Positions 13,501 to 22,500 of a DNA stretch of 64,000 bases are shown piece by piece. The position numbers and the translations under genes were made by a program. The stretch covers positions 12,331,386-12,395,385 of the forward strand of contig NC_088306.1 of NCBI RefSeq assembly GCF_032854445.1. Reading direction: 5' to 3'. The notes beneath the pieces are model-generated. The model worked only from the letters and a program-made list of their open reading frames with translations. It was not told where the DNA came from and made no database searches. Position 1 is the first letter of the stretch. Each line of letters begins with the position of its first letter. The DNA comes from Liolophura sinensis (Eukaryota; Mollusca; Polyplacophora; Chitonida; Chitonidae).

Positions 13501-16500
13501 CCGTGGCTCAGTTGGTTAGCGCGCTAGCGCAGCGTAATGACCCAAGAGCCTCTCACCAATGCAGTCGCTGTGAGTTCAAGTCCAGCTCATGCTGGCTTCC
13601 TCTCCGGCTGTAAGTGGGAAGGTCTGGATGTGGATCCTGTGGATGGTCATGGGTTTCCCCCGGGCTGTGCCCGGTTTCCACCCACCATCATAAGTGAAAT
13701 ATTCTTGAGTACGGCGTAAAACACCAATCAAATAAATAAATAAATAAAATGAATGGTAACATGCAGAGAAGAGGCTGATATTTTGTGAAAAGTAATATTA
13801 TATAATAGCCAAAATTTGACTGGGTTTGAGCTCATCGATTTTATTGTTGCCAAAAATATTTGGTATATACATTGTAGACCAGCTCTTAATAACATTTCCC
13901 AGATTGGTCTGTCCCCAAAAATAAAGTGCAGAATGTGGGTACATGTACTTTGCGTCTCGGTGGCACACTTGAGATGTAGAGAGAAATCAGGTGTTCTTCT
14001 GACACCTGGTCTAATTGTTAGTGTTAAATGAGTTCACGGCAAGTATATTGCACTCCTCAGAACTGTCCATTTTTTGTCTTGGGGCCGGTTTCATGAAGCT
14101 CACTTAGCTAAGTAAGCTCTTAACTGCCATGGCCATGTGTGTTATAAAGATATAAAGTGCACTTAGCTAAGGGTGACTTAACTCTAAGTAAGCTTCATGA
14201 AACCGTCCCCTGGATTTTATGGTATATACATGTGTATACTACTTCTGTTTAATAGGACATGGAATTTTGCACACATAGGTATTTACCTTACTGCCACATT
14301 AATGATAGTTCTAATACGAGTATATTTCTGTCCAAGCTTCCATGTGCAGATATACCTTCTCTTCCTCGTACAGGTGGTAAACTGAGAGGTGTTGTCACTC
14401 CTCCTGATTTCCCTTGCAGACCCACTGATCAAAAATAGATAGGGATCTACCAGGACACATACATATCGTACCATGCCTTTGTCTGGCAAATACCACCCTT
14501 GTAAGTGTACACTAATTCCTCAACCATTTTGCATATGAAAGAGCAACTTTCATTTTTTTTTTTTTTTTTCAAAAACAAAACTACATGGGTAAGATTGGCA
14601 AATTTCAGGGCTTCACAAAAATCAGTTTGAACAGAATAATGCCTTCAGAATCTGCTTGAATAAACACCTTGCAAACACCTGAAAAGGTTGAAGAATTTCT
14701 TTTACCACATGACCAGAGCGTGTACAGAGCAGCAACAGATCAGCAACAGACAACGGACAGTGCACAGCCTGGGCGCATACAGGGTACTGACAAAGCGCGG
14801 CCAGGCCCCGTGAAATAACGCGCCCGATTTGCTGTTGGACGTGGGTCATACTGTATGTCCCAACCCTGTCATGCATGGACATGGGCTGGAGACTTTTATG
14901 GCATGCAAGACAGTTGCTTTATCCTAATGCAATACAATTTTGAGCAATCTAAACTCATGCTAATCACAGTAAAATATGTTTTAAATATTCAATGGAGGCA
15001 ACAGACACGGGTAAGAAAGGACGATACATACATATATTGATATATTGCTTACTACAGTGCTTGTATACATGTATACCTTACTGCTTTGCTGAAAGTGTTA
15101 CCTATCACAGGAAGGGGAAATTACAATGTAGATAGGAAACTTAAGCATTCCTTGAGCTTTGTATTTAATTGTTCAGGTGTTAGTTTGGAGATTGACACTT
15201 AATATAATAACATTCATGAACTGGTGCATTCAGTAGAATGTGATTTTCAATGGTAATGGTGTTGTGTATGATACATCGGGATGTTCATCTCCTGTCAGAT
15301 ATAGCTTTACTCAAATTACCATCAATTATAATCCAGTGCATTTGGTTTGACCAGAGACAAACAGAACAAGTGACCAGTGTGTCCAAACATTGTCATACAT
15401 TGTACATTTGTCTGGGCATGTGGTGATGGAGTTGATTTGGCTTTGTAGTCCGGGGACGAAAGAAGACGTAATTTAACAGGAAAGCCCAATAAGAGCTGCC
15501 GATTACTGATTGATTTTGTGGTGTGAAGTGAATGGATAAGCACCCGACCCAGTAATTTAATCATCGCGGATCAATCCTCTTTCAAGCAGTTGTAGTAGAT
15601 TTTCATTTTATTCAGCCGTCGTGTTTCCCAGCATTGTATTGTGCTTTTTTTCCTAATGATTTCACAGGCAAGAAAAGACGGTTGTGAAAATCTACAACTG
15701 TCAGGGAGTATTTTTAGCCCTCTGATTTCAAAGGCCTTTTGCGTCAGGCACCAAATTAAAAAGGCAAAATGTGAGGTGATTATAGAGGACTTGAGTGAAC
15801 TGCAATGTGATCTTGTGATCAGAGTTCATTGATTATGCTATTGATCTATGACCGACGTATTCCCGCCTCTTAAGTTTCACCCCTGACAGGGAACTTGTCT
15901 GAGAACGACCCACTTTGGCGGTTATTACCCTGATGCTGACAGCGGGGCGGCCGTAGCTTAGTCTGATGGCTGCCAGACATTTGTCATGAATCGCATCTGA
16001 CCATTGCCCAGACTTCACCTGCCAAGTCTGCCATGAAGTTGCCTGTGTGCAAACATGAAGGTACCCTCATCTCCAACTTTCTAATAAAAATCAGGATACA
16101 TTTTCAGATCTTGCATTGTCCGGCTTGTATCTGTCTACTAGAGGACATGAATAAACAAATTATTTTGGGGTGGGTAGGGTAATAGCTACTATAATTCAAG
16201 GCATACACATGCTGTTTCCCTCATATCAGATCCGCAAGTATTTTACATTTCGGCCAGCCATGTCTGACAAGCCACACAATGGAATTGTATGATAATAGCA
16301 TATCAGCTTGTGTCCATCTCTACATTGATGGCTTTGGGAGATCTCTGTTCAAGATGCCTTCATTGATGGCTTCAGGACTTCTCAGTTCAGCATCCTTACA
16401 TTGATGGCTTCAAGAGTTCTCAGTTGATCATCTCTGCATTGATGGAATCAGGAATTCTCGTTTCAACATCTCTACATTGATTGCTTCAGGAAGTGTCAGT

Positions 16501-19500
16501 TGAACATCTCTGCATTGATGGGTTCATGAGTTCTCAGTTGAATATCTCTACAGTGATGGCTTCGGGAATTCTCAGTTGAACATCCCTACATTGATGGCTT
16601 CGGGAGATCTCAGTTCAAGATGCCTATATTCATGGCTTTGGGATTTCTCAGTTGAACATCCCTACATATGTACATTGATGGCTTCAAGAGTTCTCAGTTG
16701 AGCATCTCTACATTGATGGCATCGGGAATTCTCATTTCAACATCTCTACATTGATTGCTTCAGGACTTCTCAGTTCAACATCCCTACATATGTACATTGA
16801 TGGCTTCAAGAGTTCTCAGTTGAGCATCCCTGCATTGATGCCATCGGGAATTCTCAGTTCAACATCTCTACATTGATTGCTTCAGGAAGTGTCAGTTGAA
16901 CATCTCTGCATTGATGGGTTCATGAGTTCTCAGTTGAGCATCTCTGCATTGATGGCTTCGGGAATTCTCAGTTGAACATCCCTACATTGATTGCTTCAGG
17001 GAAGTGTCAGTTGAACATCCCTACATATGTACATTGATGGCTTCAAGAGTTCTCAGTTGAGCATCTCTGCATTGATGGCATCGGGAATTCTCAGTTCAAC
17101 ATCTTTACATTGATGGCTTCGGGAGTTCTCAGTTGAACATCTCTGCATTGCTGGCATCGGGAATTCTCAGTTCAACATCTTTACATTGATGGCTTCAAGA
17201 GTTCTCAGTTGAGCATCTCTGCATTGATGGCGTCGGGAATTCTCAGTTCAACATCTTTACATTGATGGCTTCGGGAGTTCTCAGTTGAACATCTCTACAT
17301 TGATTGCTTCAGAAAGTGTCAGTTCAACATCCCTACATTGATGGCTTCTCAGTTGGACATCTCTACTTTGATTGCTTCGGGAATTCCCAGTTCAATAGTG
17401 TTCATTTATTTATTTGATTGGTGTTTTATGCCGTACACAAGAATATTTCACTTATGTGACGGCGGCCATCATTATGGTGGGAGGAAAATGGGCAGAGCCC
17501 GGGGGAAACCCACGACCATCTGCAGGTTGCTGAAGGACCTTCCCAAGTACGCCCAAGAGGAAGCCAGATTGAGCTGGACTTGAACTCACAGCAACTGCAT
17601 TGGTGAGAGGCTCCTGGGCTAGTGCGCTAACCAACTGAGCCACAGAGGCACCCCAGTTCAACAGAGGTGTTTATTTAATACCATTCTCAGACATGGAATT
17701 TTCAACACTTCCATCATTCCCCAAGCCCTGATGGCATTCAGAGGTCGACGATGCTCTGAGCTGCAGTCTTACATGAAGTTTATTAATTTTTCATCTTCTT
17801 ATGTATACTTTTGATTGTGGATAAATGAGATTTCATAAGGTACATAGGCTTTTATTGATGAGTATTCAATACATACTGGTAACCACAATGATTTTGTTTC
17901 CATATTCTATAGTTTTGGTCATATTTTTAGCTCTGCCTGTACAAATTAAAGAGAGGTATTGTGAGAGGAAGGAAAAATGGTGGTCGGTGTCAGTGTCCAG
18001 TTAAGCTTTATTTTTTTTAGCTTCTGTATGCTTGAAGGTTAAGCTTTTTTAGCTCTCTTATCTAAAGGTACTGTATGATATGTAAATGTACATACTTGAA
18101 CGGAAGGTTAAGCTTTTTTTAAAGGAATAAAAAAATTTTTCCTGTTAAAAATATTTAAACCCCTCAGCAGAGTTGGGGGTGGTGGGGTGGGAGTGTTATA
18201 CTGGAATCACCCTGTCTGTCCTTCCATCTGTATACACGATTTTGCCCATGCATCTCCTCCCAAACAACTGCACTGATTTTGATTAAACTTACCATACATC
18301 TTGCCCATCACCTGAACTTGTGTGTACTTAAGTTTAATGTAATGAAGTAATTACCTTCTCTGAATGTTCTCATTATAAAACTTAGTATAATAAATTGTGT
18401 ATGGACATATACATGTATTGGGGATTGTGAAGGTAAGTTACCTAAAGGAAAGTGAGATCTTCAACAAAATGTATAGGGTTTTTTTTTTTCGTATATGTGT
18501 ACAGGTATGTTTGTTGCAGTGTACAGGTATTTTAAATGTGACTGTCTGGCACAGAAGTAAAAATCTCATCATTTCTTGTTGTTTCTTGTAGAGAGATCAA
18601 TCTGGGAATTTGCAGACTGCCCTTTGTGCCATAGACGCCGCCTCTTACAAACTTGGCACCAAAGAACGGCAGTACAGAGAAGGCTTTCTGCTGAGGGACT
18701 TAAACAAGGCTCTGGTAGGGTTTAAGCTTTGTGAGGAACGCTACAACACGTTGAAAGCCAGTCGTTCAGTCACAAAACTTGAGCAGTCATCCAGTGAAGA
18801 AGATTATCATACTGCACCAGAAAACGCTAGCAATGAAGGTGAGACTTTGTGAAGTTCTTCCTTACAGGCAGTTAGATCAGCAGACAACATTTCAAGCCTG
18901 GGCTATTTTGGCTTAGCTCCCTTTGCAAGGATTTCTTCTGGTTTATTATGTATAAGCTGACGTCAGACTTGCACACTTTGCGACTGTCTCCCTTAGACAA
19001 AACATCCGAGCATGTCTTGAGTGCCTTGGAAACTGGTATCCCATAACCAGAATAGCAAATGACCCATAAATATTTCACCAAATTTCCAAACAGCCAAACA
19101 ATATTGCTTTGTTGTCTTGGCCTTCTAATCAGTGATATAAAATGCTTACACCAAATACTGCCTAAAAGTCATTGTCTAGATCAATGTTCCCAGCAGTTTA
19201 ATTTCAGTTCCATCTACTTATTTATGGACTTTATGGTTTAATTGAGCCGTAGGTAAAAAACATTGCTTATGGTAGCAGTCAGGTTTATATTAGGAGGATC
19301 TGTTATATTAGGGCAGAAATTAGAAAAGCTGGACTACACTGGATACAGGGTTCACATTTGAGCAAGATTCTCAGTATGTACATGTATAATGTTATATTTC
19401 ACAGATCAGGCCACTGTGTGGCACTCTGACAGACACCATGTATGAGAGCCTTTAGATAAAAATAATTAATGTACTTGTACGGGTATGAAGTTATTGGAGA

Positions 19501-22500
19501 ATTACATGTAGCTCAGCTTGTGAGACAGTAGCATGCTATAATCTTCAAGGATTTGTTGAATTTGAATACTATGAACTATATCTTAAGACTCGGGGGACCT
19601 CTATCCAGTTCATGTTGGCTGGATTGTGGGTTGAAGTCTGGCTTCCATACAGGCTCGGCCAGGTTTCCTCCAAGAGTAGTTGAAGTCAGGCTTTCTTACA
19701 GGCTCAGCCAGGTTTCCTCCAGGAGTAGTTGAAGTCAGGCTTCCTTACAGGCTCAGCCAGGTTTCCTCCAAGAGTAGTTGAAGTCAGGCTTCCTTACAGG
19801 CTCAGCCAGGTTTCCTCCAAGAGTAGTTGAAGTCAGGCTTCCTTACAGGCTCAGCCAGGTTTCCTCCAAGAGTAGTTGAAGTCAGGCTTCCTTACAGGCT
19901 CAGCCAGGTTTCCTCCAATAGTAGTGACATACTTTAAACACCATTCAAATAAACAATAAATGAACTGTTGTACATTTGATGTCCTTATTACTCATCCAGC
20001 TTTAAACCTTTCAGTGGTTGTTTTTCTTTAGTTTCAGATAATCCACATCTTCCATCATCATTGTTAAGCCTTGCTGTGGAGTTGAGTGAGGATGTGCTAT
20101 CTACCGCAGTTAAACAAGCCGCAGCTCTGCAGCAGAATCGAAGAATGCAGCACTCTGAGGTGGGCAGCACAGATGAAGACAAAAATGGTAACAAAAGTTT
20201 TGAGCTGAGTGATTTTGGCCAAGCCATAGACCTAAGCAGCAGTCCAATCCAACACCACACAGGTCCAGAGCTGCTGGGAGTCTGTCTTGACGATTTCTTG
20301 TCAGATGGCCGAAGAAGGAGTTCAAATTTAAGTGACTTGGCCTCAAGGAGAAGTAGCTCAAGCACAAAGTATAGTTCAGAGTTTAGTTCAGAGTTTGAAG
20401 AATATTACGACTCCTTCCAGAAACAAGACCAAAGGCACTGTACCATTAAGGAAGAAGTTGGTAGCTCCTCACTGATGGAGTTTGCCAACCTTTTGGCAGA
20501 GAAGCTATTGCAGGAGGGATCTTGTGCAGCTGCCCATAGTTTCCAGGCAGTACAAACTTTCAACAGCATTCCACTGCCAACTGTAGCAAACAAGCCAATA
20601 CCTATCCGGGCATACAAAGGAGATACACAGAAAGATTTGCAATCAGTCATTCCAGAAAAGTCTGCCTCAGTTCAAGAATCATTCAGTCCCGTATCACATG
20701 AGGCCATGGACAGAGTTTCTTCTAACATTGTAGACGACCTTGTTCAGATTGCTTCCAAGGAAGTTGATCAGTTTTGGCAAGAAAGTGAAAACAACAACAT
20801 TGTAGAAAGATTAGGTGCTGAGAATCAGCCTTTGCAAAGCTCCCAACAACCTCATTACTCTGTTGAAGATGGTCAGACTGGTCATGAGGACTTGCCCCCA
20901 GAGGAATCTTCACCTGCTACACTAGTCAACTATGCAAATTCTTTAGCAAAGATTATTTTAAATCTGGCTCTTCGGGACTTGGCTCAAAGACAGCATGATT
21001 GCGATGTTTGCAGAGAGCGTGCAAGCAGTGTAGATTTTGATCAGTTTGCCCCAAAGATTGCCGACAATTTGAGCGAGGATGCCAAAACCAATGCAGAGCA
21101 TCTAGATAAGATATTTCATGAAGACGTTAAGCATGCTAAGTTGGGACTCATACTGGCGGAGAAAATTGTCCATGAGATTATGACAGACTTACGGAATGAT
21201 TCCCAATCCCGGACAAAACTTTTAGAAGCTTTGAAAACTTGTGATAATGTATCTAAGGAGGCATTTGATTCCAGTCATCAGTCAAGGCAAAAATGTGTTG
21301 CAGAACTGGAGAACTACAACTCGCTAGCAGATCATTTATTGACGTCATGTTTTGAGGGTGCCAAAGATGAAATTACCAAGTCTTTCCATGATACCAAATC
21401 CAGAGCTATAGATTTTTGTGAAGTGGTAGATGTCCAACATGTACCGGAGATTGATCACCTGTCACTGGAAGAAGAAATGTTCAACTATGCCCAAGCGTTT
21501 ACAGACAATATCATAAGTGATGCGTGTCGTGAAGTGAACCGTGGCTGGTTGTTAAAGTCACATTCGAGAAGAAGCAGCGAGCCTAGTCAGAAAACAAATA
21601 GTATACATGCCTTCATGAATGGTGGGCTGGAAAAACGTAGTGCTTCTCCTAGCGGAAGGGGGTATCACCATGGCTTTAGCATCAAAATGTCCCGTTGGCA
21701 TTCCAATGAAGAAGTGAGTCGACAGAAGCGTGGCTTTCAGGATGAGATGTTGTCCTCACTTGATGAACTGCTACAAAGGAGCAATCCTTACATACCCAGT
21801 CTTGAGCTTTTCCGTAGCGAAAGGCGAGGGAGTTTGTATAGTGATCAAGGCAGCTCCCGTCGAAGTAGCTGCTCTGGTTTTCGAGACAGTCTTTTGGCTT
21901 CTTTTGAAGAAGAGTTAATTCTAACCTCTGCTGACCGAAATGCTTCCATGAGTTCCACGTCTTCGAATAAAGGCAAAAAATCACACAATCGTAGTTCTAT
22001 GTCATTGTCACCAAGGTCAAATCACGAAGGTGCTGTCACAAACTGTAAACATCTGGGGAAAAATTCTCGGTCCGAGGCTGAGCTAGATGGATTATACCTT
22101 TGGGATGAAGCAGCGCCGGAGTCTGATGCTGCTAATGAGAAAGGCGGGTCAAGAATTCTGCTGTTAGAAGAAACAGATGATGGAATTCTCGACAGATATG
22201 CTTGCTGCATGGCTGGTGATGTTGTTAAAACCGCTGTCACCTTGTCTTCAGAGGAGCCGTTTTTAGATGCCAGTGACATTCCCTACCAGTTGTTGGAGGA
22301 CTTTTCTAACCCTCTGGCTACAAACATCCTGTCCTCAGCGGTAGCAGAGGCTGCTAGTGTTGTCAAATCAAAACAGTCACAGGTTAGTGTATATGTACAT
22401 GATGTAAATAACCTATGTCTTCTGATACTTAGCCAAAGATATGCATATAATATGATTTATAAGATCTAGACCAAGCAGTGTTCACAGCATCGTATTTCCT

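Larger units (their letters stand above)
4118..18591 (+). other. Intron 2 of the PARG/AKAP gene (14.5 kb)
   Basis: gtatgt...tttcttgtag. It carries the 53-bp, 36-bp, pyrimidine-rich and 38-bp arrays, SINE copies at 4872, 6924, 8646, 13494 and 17402, and a palindromic MITE at 14081. Between them (7200-8640, 8870-10200, 11050-13490, 14220-16300, 17700-18590) I see no coding exon and no named element, apart from an 18-base T run near 14553. Confidence 0.8.
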
